Source: CAYXZO01 sp964469505 (GTDB lineage: Bacteria > Fidelibacterota > UBA8477 > JABMPR01). Taken from it: a stretch of 31,427 nt of DNA. The translations under genes and the position numbers were made by a program. The notes under the pieces are model-generated. The model was not told the origin of the DNA, ran no database searches, and saw only the letters and a list, made by a program, of their open reading frames with translations. The stretch covers positions 1 to 31,427 of the forward strand of contig CAYXZO010000028.1 of NCBI GenBank assembly GCA_964469505.1, in the 5' to 3' direction. Position 1 is the first letter of the stretch, and each line of letters starts with the position of its first letter. Positions 7,711 to 15,558 of this stretch are shown piece after piece.

Positions 7711-7806
7711 TTAAGTAAATTAATAGCAGGTCGGATTATGGAGAAAAAGATTGGTTTTATTCGGTTTGCAGAGCAGTTTAACTAGGGAAGCGTAGGTGAA
7801 CTCCGA

Positions 7807-8223
7807 ATGCGATTGACTCAAACATCGGAATACGCCTTGAGAGTTTTAACGTACATGGCGACCTTGCCCAAGGGCGAAGCGGTGCAAACTGCGCGCTTAG
7901 CTTCTATTCTAAATATTCCCCCCCACTACTTAGCCAAGATCATGCGCCGTTTGGTTAACGCTGGTTTATTGAGTTCCCGCAAAGGTCGGGGAGGGGGGTT
8001 TGTTTTTGCCAAGCCTTTAGTGGAGATCAGGTTCAAGGATATTTTAGAAGCTGTAGGGTATGAGGTCGATAATCTGCCGTGTGTATTTGGTTGGCCGGAA
8101 TGCAGTGATGAACGACCTTGTCCCTTGCACCTCTTCTGGCGCGATTTGAAGTCTTCCTTCCGCGATTGGGCCAGCAACCATCATCTGAGTGAGGTAAAGC
8201 CCGGTTCGCAGTTAGACAGTTGA
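7807..8223 (+). CDS. Rrf2-family transcriptional regulator with IscR/NsrR-type cluster ligands
   Basis: This 138-residue DNA-binding protein has the Rrf2 N-terminus (MRLTQTSEYALRVLTYMA), a winged helix (recognition helix around PPHYLAKIMRRLVNAGLL) and the typical wing RKGRGGGF. C92, C99, C105 and H108 form a C-x6-C-x5-C-x2-H pattern close to the [2Fe-2S] site of IscR (C92, C98, C104, H107) and the Cys triad of NsrR, so an Fe-S cluster is likely. In the family such clusters sense NO, iron-sulfur status or redox. It is divergently placed from a candidate NO reductase cluster, which favours an NO-sensing NsrR-like role, but sequence alone cannot separate NsrR from IscR here. No isc or suf genes are nearby. 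The ATG at 7807 has a modest AGGTG site about 10 bases upstream. Confidence 0.9.
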   Translation: MRLTQTSEYALRVLTYMATLPKGEAVQTARLASILNIPPHYLAKIMRRLVNAGLLSSRKGRGGGFVFAKPLVEIRFKDILEAVGYEVDNLPCVFGWPECSDERPCPLHLFWRDLKSSFRDWASNHHLSEVKPGSQLDS

Positions 8224-8279
8224 ATTAGTGCAACCGGGGATTACTTACCTGATTTCGGCACCATCACAGAATTAGAAAG

Positions 8280-10048
8280 ATGGTGAATAAGGTTTTTAGA
8301 GCTTTTAAAGCCTTTAGAACGCGGATTGGCTTCAAACTGGCTTTCGTGGTGGGAGCGATGTTAGTCTTAGCGATCGGAAGTCTTGTTATCAACTACCTGA
8401 TGGTGAAACGGCATCAATTCGACGCTAGTTTGATTAATATGGCGGGAAGGCAGCGAATGCTGACCCAACAGATAGTAAAGTATGCCTACGAGTTGTATCT
8501 CGAACGGTTTTTTAATGAGGCAGCTCCCAGGCATGAATTAATACAATCAGTTGCTCTGTACGATTCCACTCTGAGAATCCTCACCTATGGTGATTCTCGT
8601 TTAGGGCTACCGCCGGCCAAAGGCCAAGCTTATGAGCAGCTTTTAGGCCTGCAACACCTTTGGAAGCGCTTCCGATACAACTTGAATCTGCTGCTAACCC
8701 TGCCGGTTGAATCCGACACTTTCCGTGCGGCTTTGCAATTCCTAAAATCCAATAACGAAAAACTGCTTGATGAGAGCGATAGGACCGTTACTTTACTTGA
8801 AAAACAAGCCAAACACCGGGTCTCACAACTCCTGATTTTGCTGGACATTTTATTCTTTTTTGACCTGCTGTTGTTTGGCACCGTGTTCATTCTGCTTCGC
8901 CGACTGCTGCTTTCCCCGTTGTACCGCATCAGAGATGGCTTGCGGCGAATGGCGGCAGGGGATCTGAGTTATCGTATTGCTTTAGGGACGGGCGATGAAC
9001 TGGAGAAAGTGGCCCGGGAAATAAACATTTTGGCTGAAACGCAGGAGATGTCACAAAACGAACTGGCCAAGCGTTCCGAGGAATTGTCCCGGATCAACCG
9101 TAAGTTGCGGGCCTTTACCGCTGAGTTAGAGGAGAAAGTCAAGGAGCGTACCCGTGCACTGGAAGCGGCCAATCGCGATTTGAAGGGTAAACAAGCCCAG
9201 CTCTTGGCAGCCAATGAAGAATTGCAATCTTTCACCTATTCAGTATCCCACGATTTGCGGGCACCACTAGTATCNNNNNNNNNNNNNNNNNNNNNNNNNN
9301 NNNNNNNNNNNNNNNNNNNNNNNNNNNNNNNNNNNNNNNNNNNNNNNNNNNNNNNNNNNNNNNNNNNNNNNNNNAATTGCAATCTTTCACCTATTCAGTA
9401 TCCCACGATTTGCGGGCACCACTAGTATCTATTAACGGCTTCACCAACCTATTGATTCAAGACTTTGGGAAGCAGCTTGGACAGGAAGCCTTACGATTGC
9501 TGCAATCCATAATCCGGAATACCCACCGGATGAATACTTTGATAAGCGATTTTCTGATTCTATCGCGGGCCTCGTTTCAGAACCTTAACCAGGTGGTGGT
9601 TTCCATGTCGGGAATGGTCAAGCTTACCTGCGAAGAATTAGGGATTGCGGCTTTGCGCGGTATCCAGCTGGAAATCGAACCACTGCCAAAAGCTCATGGT
9701 GACCCAACCTTACTACGGCAGGTCTGGCAGAACCTGCTCAACAATGCTGTTAAGTACACCCAGCCCGGAAAAGTAAATCGAATTCAAGTCGGTGGTGAAC
9801 GTCGCAGCAATGAACACGTTTATCACGTAAAAGATACGGGAATTGGGTTTGATTCTGTTTATAAAGAAAAGATTTTTCAACTGTTCCAACGCTTGCATTC
9901 CGAATCGGATTTTCCCGGCACGGGAGTAGGGCTTGCAATCGTGGAACGGATAATAAAACGTCATGGCGGGCGTGTTTGGGCCGAATCCACCCCGGGGGAA
10001 GGCTCAACATTTTATTTCGCTTTACCTTTGCCTGGAAAAAAACGGTAA
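8280..10048 (+). CDS. Membrane histidine kinase with NarX/PilJ-like sensor segment and HAMP; split by an artefactual gap
   Basis: When the 100 N and one copy of the 55-base flank repeat are removed, the two halves join in the same frame into a 537-residue kinase. It has TM1 (about 18-40), then INMAGRQRMLTQQI (about 54-67), which resembles the conserved segment of NarX/PilJ-type nitrate-sensor or pilus-chemoreceptor N-terminal domains. A helical periplasmic domain, TM2 (about 182-203), HAMP (about 205-257) and a coiled coil follow. HisKA has phosphoacceptor H324 in SVSHDLRAPL, and HATPase_c has NLLNNAVKYT, DTGIGF and GTGVGLAIVE. There is no PAS or receiver domain. It begins 56 bp after the Rrf2 gene on the same strand. 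The ATG has only a weak purine-rich site. Sensing of nitrate or nitrite is suggested by the sensor motif only. No response regulator is near. Confidence 0.85.
9220..9274 (+). repeat. 55-bp sequence, left copy of contig-end overlap
   Basis: These 55 bases are identical to 9375-9429 and end exactly where the N run begins. They encode the start of the HisKA domain. A length of 55 is a common de Bruijn assembler k-mer, so this is a contig-end overlap that the scaffolder failed to merge, not a biological repeat. Confidence 0.95.
9275..9374. other. Artefactual assembly gap (100 N)
   Basis: This is a run of exactly 100 N flanked by identical 55-base ends. Deleting 155 bases (the N run plus one copy) keeps the kinase reading frame: positions 9220 and 9375 are both the second base of a codon in their open frames. 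No sequence is likely to be missing here. Confidence 0.93.
9375..9429 (+). repeat. 55-bp sequence, right copy of contig-end overlap
   Basis: This is an exact copy of 9220-9274, starting at the first base after the N run and continuing into the rest of the kinase gene without interruption. Confidence 0.95.
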
Positions 10049-10135
10049 ATTCCAGGTTGCCGATCTAAAAGGAGTTCAGCTGTTGCAACGGTGGCCGAAT
10101 TCCAGCATCATTTATTTTAGACAGGGAGGGTGGCG

Positions 10136-13100
10136 ATGAAAGGCAAAGACGGAGCTTCGTCGGTCCCACTGCGGGTATGGCTGGATCTTAGTAATAAAGA
10201 ACAGCGCAATTTAATAACCAGTTGGTTACGGGAAGGGAATTACCAAGTCAATTCCCTGGACACGGCCCCGCCCATTCTGGCCCAGGAGGAAGTAATAGAA
10301 CTTCTGGTGCTGGATGTTGCAGCTGCTGGAAAAAGAGAGAAACAACTCCATCGCTTAAAGGAACAAGCTGCCCGCCAGTTCAGACTGTTGCCCACCTTGA
10401 TCCTGGTTCCTGCCGGTGAGGATTCCTCCCGGTTTCTGCGGGGAGAATTTGACGATGTGCTGCCAGAGCCGGTTTCCCGGGAACTTTTTCTGGCTCGTCT
10501 GGACCTATGGCGGCGTCTAGCAACCGAATCGGTGTTACAGCTTCGCCCCCTTTTCGAGAACACCACCATCGGCTTGTATCGAACTACTCCCGATGGAAGG
10601 ATTCTGCTCGCCAATCCCGCCCTGGTTAAGATGTTGGGCTACAAGTCTTTAGCGGATCTGAAACAGAGGAATTTGGAGCGAGAAGGTTTCGAACCGGGGT
10701 ATGAGCGTGTCCTATTCAAAGCTCAATTAGAGCGAGAAGGGGTAATCCAGGGCCTGGAGTCAGCTTGGACGCGCCGCGATGGTAGTGTGCTTTGGGTGCG
10801 GGAAAGTGCCTATGTAGTGCGGGATGAGATTAGTGGAGAAGTGCTGTATTATGAAGGGACAGTAGAAGACATAACTGAGCGCAAACAAGCGGAGTTACGG
10901 TTAAAGGCGAGTGAAGAAAAATACCGCGATTTATATGAGAACGCCCCGGCAGCCATGTTCTCCGTAAACACAGAGGGAAAAATCGTACGGTGCAACCAAA
11001 AGGCTGCCGAGTTGCTGGGATACGACAGGAAGGAGCTTATAGGTATACCAATCCTGGATTTATATGCTCCTAACTCCAATGGTCGGCCACGGGCTGAAAA
11101 AGCTTTTCAGAAATTCAAGAGCGGTGAGACGATCCAGGATTGGGAGTTACAAATGCAGCGAAAAAATGGCCGGCCCATTTGGATTAGCCTGACCGTCAAC
11201 GCCATACGGGATTCGGGGGGGAGAGTTGTTGAAAGTCGAAGCATGGTAGTTGATATCAGCCGCCGGAAAGCAGCTGAATTAGCCATGGCTGAAAGCGAAC
11301 TTAGATTCCGCACTTTGGCTAATGCTTCCAGAGAAGCAATAGTCATTCACGATCATGGGCGTCTGCTGGATGCAAATAAGGCTTTTCTTAGGTTGTTTGG
11401 ATACACCTGGCGGCAAGCACTTCCGCTCCGTTTTTATGATTTTTTCCCACCCCAAGCCCACCGTATAGTGGAAAAGCATTCCCAGGGTGATTTTACTGAG
11501 GTCTATGAGATTGAATGCATACGACGAGACGGTTCAATTTTTGAAGGGGAAATACAAGGTCACACCATTCCTTATCATGGTCGTCAGGTTCGCGTAGAAG
11601 TAATCCGAGACATTTCTCGCTTTAAAGCCTCCCAGCGCATCATCCAGCAACAAAAGGATGAGCTGGAGGCCATGTTAAAGGCCGTCCCGGTACCCTTGTT
11701 TATCCTCGACGAAAAGCTCTCGATTCGTGGTAGTAACATGGCGGCCCTGGAATACTGCAACCTGGCAACCGACGAGATGCTCGGTAGACCTGCTGGAGAA
11801 GCATTAGGTTGTATCCACAATTCGGACGATCCAAGAGGTTGTGGTTTTGGCCCCTTTTGTCAGAATTGTGGACTCCATCAGTCAGTTGATGAAACTAAAC
11901 GTACCAAACAGCCCGTTTTGGGCACCGAGGCGGAGTTGGAAATTCAAAACGACGGAGTAGTGGAAAAACGCTTCGTAAGGTTAAACACCGCTTATTATGC
12001 TTCGCCAGCTGGCACTCGAATTCTTTTGACCCTGGACGATTTTACGCTCCATCATGATTCAGAAATGAAGTTGAAGCGTTTGAGTAGCTTTAACGCCAGC
12101 CTGGTAGAGGGAATGGGCGAAGGCATAATCGTCTTGGATGCCAATGGTTTCATTACTTACGTAAATCCGGCTACGGAACGTTTATTGGGATACTCGCTAG
12201 ATGAACTACGAAGGCAGCATTGGAGTTTACTGGTTCCTCCCGAGGAACAGGAACAAATTGAACAGGAAGATCAGCGTCGAAAAGAGGGACACACTAGTAT
12301 ATATGAGACCCAACTTCTGCGTAAAGACGGCAGTCGTCTGGTTGTAAGAGTTAGTGGAACTCCTCGTTTCGAAAATGGAGAGTACGTAGGAACGTTAGCT
12401 GTCTTCACCGATATAACCGAGCAAAAACGGGCCCAGCGGGCGTTAGAGGCTAGCGAAACGCGTTTCCGTTCTATTTTCGAATCGCTAATTGATGTTTACT
12501 ATCGTCAGGATATGGACGGTCGCTTGACATTGGTCAGTCCCTCAGTGAAACGCTACGGCTATGAACCGGAAGACTTGGTTGGCCGCCAGGCGAGTGAATT
12601 TTATTACCGAGATACAGATCGGGAGGAGGTTCAGAAAAAGCTGGAAACCGAAGGTGAAGTCAGGGATTTCGAAGTCAGGCTAAAGGATAGCCGGGGCCGT
12701 GCTGTTTGGTTTTCGGTGAATATCAAATTGCTAAGGGACAGCCAGGGACAGCCGGTGGGAATCGAAGGTTTATTGCGGGATATCCATGAGCGGAAACGAG
12801 CTGAAAGTAAATTGCGGAATCTGCTAGATCGTTTGCACGCGAATGAAAAACAATTACGTACAATAATCGAAACTGAACCGGAATGTGTCAAAGTTCTCAA
12901 CCGCAAAGGTGAAGTAGTATTAATGAATAAAGCTGGTCTGGCAATATTGGACGTAGAAAAACTGGAAGATATTCAGGGACGTCCGGTATTGCCTTTTGTA
13001 AAGCGGGGATATCGAGCCTCTTTTCAGAAATTATTTAAACGCAATCTACAGGGTTATTCGGGGAAATTGACTTTCCAGATGGTGAGCGCCAAGGGTAAGG

Positions 13101-14335
13101 TGCGCTGGATGGAAACCCATTCTGTGCCTTACCGGGACCATCATAACCGAATTGTGGGAGTACTAGCTGTCACCAGGGATATTACCGGGGCTAAGGAGAT
13201 AGAAGCAGCCTTAAAAGAGAGTGAGGCCAAGTACAGCAGTCTGTTTCAGCATTCGAAGGATGCCTTGCTGGTACATGATTTCAAAGGGCGTATCCTTGAA
13301 GTAAACCAAAGAGCAGTGGAGTTATTCGGATATTCTGCTAACGAATTTACAGCCCTAACTATGGCCAAACTTTACCCGGTTGGAGCAAAATCCAAACTTC
13401 AGAAAATGTTCGGCGAAGTCCGAAAAAGCGGATTTGTATCGTTGGAGGTCAATTTCCAAAAAAAGAATGGTGAAATCTTCCCGGCTGAAGTTTCCGCCGG
13501 CTCCATAAGCTTTGGGGGACGCACGGTAATACAGTGCATTGTACGGGATATAACGGAACGCAAGCGTGCTGAGGAAACAATTAAAGAACTGAATCGTACG
13601 CTGGAAGAAAAAGTCCGTCAGCGAACTGCCCAGTTGGAGGCTTCGAACCGGGAATTAAAAGCCTTTGCCTATTCCGTATCCCACGATTTGCGTTCACCTC
13701 TAGTTGTAATCAATGGTTTTTCTGAAATTCTCATGCAGGACTACGGGGAGTTACTGGGTGCTGAAGGTCGCAGGCTTCTGGAGACTATTCGAGCGAATAC
13801 CATGAAAATGGATAATCTAATTTCTGATATATTGGCTCTTTCACGAGCTTCTACAAGAGATCTGGAAATGAAATTGCTGGATATGAAAGAGTTGGCTTAC
13901 TCGGCGTGGGAGGAAGTAACCTCCCCAGAAGAACGCGGCAGTTTTGAGTTCATCATCAAATCCATGCCAAAGGCTATCGGTGATCCAACTTTGATAAGAC
14001 AGGTATGGGTTAATTTTCTGAGTAACAGTGTAAAATATACTCGCCCGCAGCCGACCAAACGTATCGAAGTTGGGGGCTACACCAAAAATGCGGGAGTTGA
14101 GTATTACGTTAAAGACTCGGGTATTGGATTTGACCCCCAACATGCAGGTCAGCTGTTCCAAGCTTTCCACCGGCTCCATAGCGAAAAAGAATTTCAGGGC
14201 ACTGGGGTTGGCTTGGCCATAGTTGAGCGCATTGTCCGCCGTCATGGTGGAACGGTGCGAGCAGAAGGCCGACCAGGTCAGGGGGCTGTTTTCTACTTCT
14301 GGTTACCAAATGAACCTAATCAACATTTAGAGTGA
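10136..14335 (+). CDS. Soluble multi-PAS histidine kinase: degenerate receiver, eight PAS domains, HisKA, HATPase
   Basis: This 1399-residue cytoplasmic kinase starts at the ATG at 10136, 6 bases after AGGGAGG; an upstream in-frame GTG overlaps that site. Residues 10-130 resemble a receiver domain with candidate D60, but Glu111 stands where the conserved switch Lys should be. Eight PAS domains follow (about 137, 263, 391, 510, 652, 778, 908 and 1034 onward), several closed by a PAC-like segment such as DITERKQAE. PAS4 carries C559, C569, C575 and C578 (C-x9-C-x5-C-x2-C), a likely metal- or redox-binding insertion. HisKA has H1183 in SVSHDLRSPL, and HATPase_c has FLSNSVKYT, DSGIGF and GTGVGLAIVE. 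The kinase core closely resembles that of the preceding kinase. No TM helix is visible. It lies 87 bp downstream of that kinase and is probably co-transcribed. The signal and output partner are unknown. Confidence 0.93.
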   Translation: MKGKDGASSVPLRVWLDLSNKEQRNLITSWLREGNYQVNSLDTAPPILAQEEVIELLVLDVAAAGKREKQLHRLKEQAARQFRLLPTLILVPAGEDSSRFLRGEFDDVLPEPVSRELFLARLDLWRRLATESVLQLRPLFENTTIGLYRTTPDGRILLANPALVKMLGYKSLADLKQRNLEREGFEPGYERVLFKAQLEREGVIQGLESAWTRRDGSVLWVRESAYVVRDEISGEVLYYEGTVEDITERKQAELRLKASEEKYRDLYENAPAAMFSVNTEGKIVRCNQKAAELLGYDRKELIGIPILDLYAPNSNGRPRAEKAFQKFKSGETIQDWELQMQRKNGRPIWISLTVNAIRDSGGRVVESRSMVVDISRRKAAELAMAESELRFRTLANASREAIVIHDHGRLLDANKAFLRLFGYTWRQALPLRFYDFFPPQAHRIVEKHSQGDFTEVYEIECIRRDGSIFEGEIQGHTIPYHGRQVRVEVIRDISRFKASQRIIQQQKDELEAMLKAVPVPLFILDEKLSIRGSNMAALEYCNLATDEMLGRPAGEALGCIHNSDDPRGCGFGPFCQNCGLHQSVDETKRTKQPVLGTEAELEIQNDGVVEKRFVRLNTAYYASPAGTRILLTLDDFTLHHDSEMKLKRLSSFNASLVEGMGEGIIVLDANGFITYVNPATERLLGYSLDELRRQHWSLLVPPEEQEQIEQEDQRRKEGHTSIYETQLLRKDGSRLVVRVSGTPRFENGEYVGTLAVFTDITEQKRAQRALEASETRFRSIFESLIDVYYRQDMDGRLTLVSPSVKRYGYEPEDLVGRQASEFYYRDTDREEVQKKLETEGEVRDFEVRLKDSRGRAVWFSVNIKLLRDSQGQPVGIEGLLRDIHERKRAESKLRNLLDRLHANEKQLRTIIETEPECVKVLNRKGEVVLMNKAGLAILDVEKLEDIQGRPVLPFVKRGYRASFQKLFKRNLQGYSGKLTFQMVSAKGKVRWMETHSVPYRDHHNRIVGVLAVTRDITGAKEIEAALKESEAKYSSLFQHSKDALLVHDFKGRILEVNQRAVELFGYSANEFTALTMAKLYPVGAKSKLQKMFGEVRKSGFVSLEVNFQKKNGEIFPAEVSAGSISFGGRTVIQCIVRDITERKRAEETIKELNRTLEEKVRQRTAQLEASNRELKAFAYSVSHDLRSPLVVINGFSEILMQDYGELLGAEGRRLLETIRANTMKMDNLISDILALSRASTRDLEMKLLDMKELAYSAWEEVTSPEERGSFEFIIKSMPKAIGDPTLIRQVWVNFLSNSVKYTRPQPTKRIEVGGYTKNAGVEYYVKDSGIGFDPQHAGQLFQAFHRLHSEKEFQGTGVGLAIVERIVRRHGGTVRAEGRPGQGAVFYFWLPNEPNQHLE

Positions 14336-14646
14336 ACAATCAAGTTTCACATAAAAGAATCAAATAAGTAATCTTAAAGCGATTCTTTATATACAACTGT
14401 CTTTAAAGTCATTCCATACTCCAATATCTGATTGCTACAGGCTGAGGAATAAGGCCCGATTATCGGTCATATGTCGTCGCTGAACAGGCGAAACTAATCC
14501 TCTCACTGTTTTTACTTGAAACATTACTAGCGCAAATCTCCCCTGAAAGGAGGGGGGGCTCATGCAAAAAAATCTTGACAGATGTCATTGAGCTCTTAAA
14601 GTACTTTATATAATAAAGTTCTTTTCAATTTGAATAGGAGGAGCTG
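14336..14646. other. Intergenic region upstream of the TonB-receptor operon
   Basis: This 311-base spacer holds no coding frame. Near its left end, AAAGAATC (14354-14361) and GATTCTTT (14381-14388) form an 8-bp inverted repeat with a 19-base loop, a weak candidate terminator for the kinase gene. Near its right end are TTGACA (14575-14580), TATAAT (14609-14614) and overlapping palindromes. The hexamers are 28 bases apart, too far to form one sigma-70 promoter, so the actual -10 element is uncertain. Confidence 0.45.
14597..14619. promoter_or_regulatory. Overlapping palindromes upstream of HTH_34 operon, candidate operator
   Basis: TAAAGTACTTTA (14597-14608) is a perfect 12-bp palindrome, and ACTTTAT-ATA-ATAAAGT (14603-14619) is a second perfect inverted repeat sharing its middle half-site. 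This gives three alternating TAAAGT/ACTTTA half-sites. It overlaps a TATAAT hexamer and lies 28 bp before the ATG at 14647, whose site is GGAGGAG. The operon encodes its own winged-helix regulator, so autoregulation through these half-sites is plausible but untested. Confidence 0.5.
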
Positions 14647-15249
14647 ATGACTCAGCCAGATCTAAAGCAAATTCAGTCAGACTTAGAGTTCATAAAGCGG
14701 GTAATGCAGGAAAGTCGACGAGCCGGCGCATACGGCACCCCTGATTACTTGGCCTGGGGCATATTGGTCATAGCGGGGTTTCTACTGACCTATTTGAAGC
14801 TCAAGGGATATATAGATCTACATTCGGGTGCAATTTGGGGGATGGTAATTGTATCCGGATTGGTGACATCAATCATTATCTTCATGCTTAAGCGGAATCG
14901 ACGAGATGTGGAAACATTCGGAAGCAGACTAATAATTGGTATTTGGTCTGCTATAGGTTTAGCAATGATCACGGTTGGTTTTTTAGGAACCGGATCTGGT
15001 GCTATACCGGAAAAAAGTCTTACTGCAGTCCTCTTCACTATTTTGGGAATAGGCTATTATTTGAGCGGCTTGGTATACGGAGAAAAGTGGGTGTCACGAC
15101 TTGCCCTAGGATGGTGGCTTGGGGCTTGTGTTTTGTACATATACCGAGAACCTGAAGCGTTGCTTTTCAGCGCATTTATGATGCTTGTTTTGCAAGTAAT
15201 ACCGGGATGGGTTTTCCTGCAGCGATTCCGTCAAGAAATAAGCAGATGA
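14647..15249 (+). CDS. Multi-pass membrane protein paired with HTH_34 regulator
   Basis: This 200-residue protein has a soluble, helical N-terminus (about 1-35, with QSDLEFIKRVMQESRRAG) and then about six TM helices. I recognise no named family. It is the first gene of an apparent three-gene operon. Its stop codon overlaps the next gene's start (ATGA at 15246-15249), indicating translational coupling with the winged-helix regulator. Small membrane proteins coupled to HTH_34 regulators are seen in related genomes, and the membrane protein may sequester or signal to the regulator, but that is inference. The ATG at 14647 has a strong GGAGGAG site. Confidence 0.8.
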   Translation: MTQPDLKQIQSDLEFIKRVMQESRRAGAYGTPDYLAWGILVIAGFLLTYLKLKGYIDLHSGAIWGMVIVSGLVTSIIIFMLKRNRRDVETFGSRLIIGIWSAIGLAMITVGFLGTGSGAIPEKSLTAVLFTILGIGYYLSGLVYGEKWVSRLALGWWLGACVLYIYREPEALLFSAFMMLVLQVIPGWVFLQRFRQEISR

Positions 15250-15554
15250 ATCGAACGAATTTCAGTTATCAACAACTAGACGAAATAATACACTCTCGTA
15301 TAAGATTGGCAATTATGGCTTTATTAGCCACAGTCGAATCCGCTACATTCAGCTATATAAAAAAGGAAATCGGCACCTCCGATGGTAATCTCAGTATTCA
15401 TTTACGAAAACTCGAGATAGCAGGCTATGTTGAAATTACCAAAACTTTTGTAAGACGCAAACCTGAGACACGTTGCCGATTGACGGCCAAAGGGCAAAAA
15501 GCTTTTCAACATTATCTGGAAACATTGGAAGGATTACTTAAACAGAAAAGGTAG
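15246..15554 (+). CDS. Winged-helix transcriptional regulator, HTH_34-like
   Basis: This 102-residue DNA-binding protein matches the HTH_34 (PF13601) pattern: LDEIIHSRIRLAIMALLATV, then a helix-turn-helix with GTSDGNLSIHLRKLEIAGYV and a wing around KTFVRRKPETRCRLTAKGQKA. I chose the ATG at 15246 because it overlaps the upstream stop (ATGA) and matches the usual family start; an in-frame upstream ATG would extend it into the preceding gene. It has no Cys cluster or ligand domain. The TonB-dependent receptor gene starts 4 bases after its stop, so it probably controls receptor expression. Candidate target palindromes lie at 14597-14619. Confidence 0.88.
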   Translation: MNRTNFSYQQLDEIIHSRIRLAIMALLATVESATFSYIKKEIGTSDGNLSIHLRKLEIAGYVEITKTFVRRKPETRCRLTAKGQKAFQHYLETLEGLLKQKR

Positions 15555-15558
15555 AGAT

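Noticed and set aside
9220..9429. Tandem 55-bp duplication in the kinase gene
   Set aside because: The copies abut an exact 100-N run and have a common assembler k-mer length; an unmerged contig overlap explains them better than biology.
14575..14614. TTGACA and TATAAT as a single sigma-70 promoter
   Set aside because: The hexamers are separated by 28 bases, far more than the usual 16-19.
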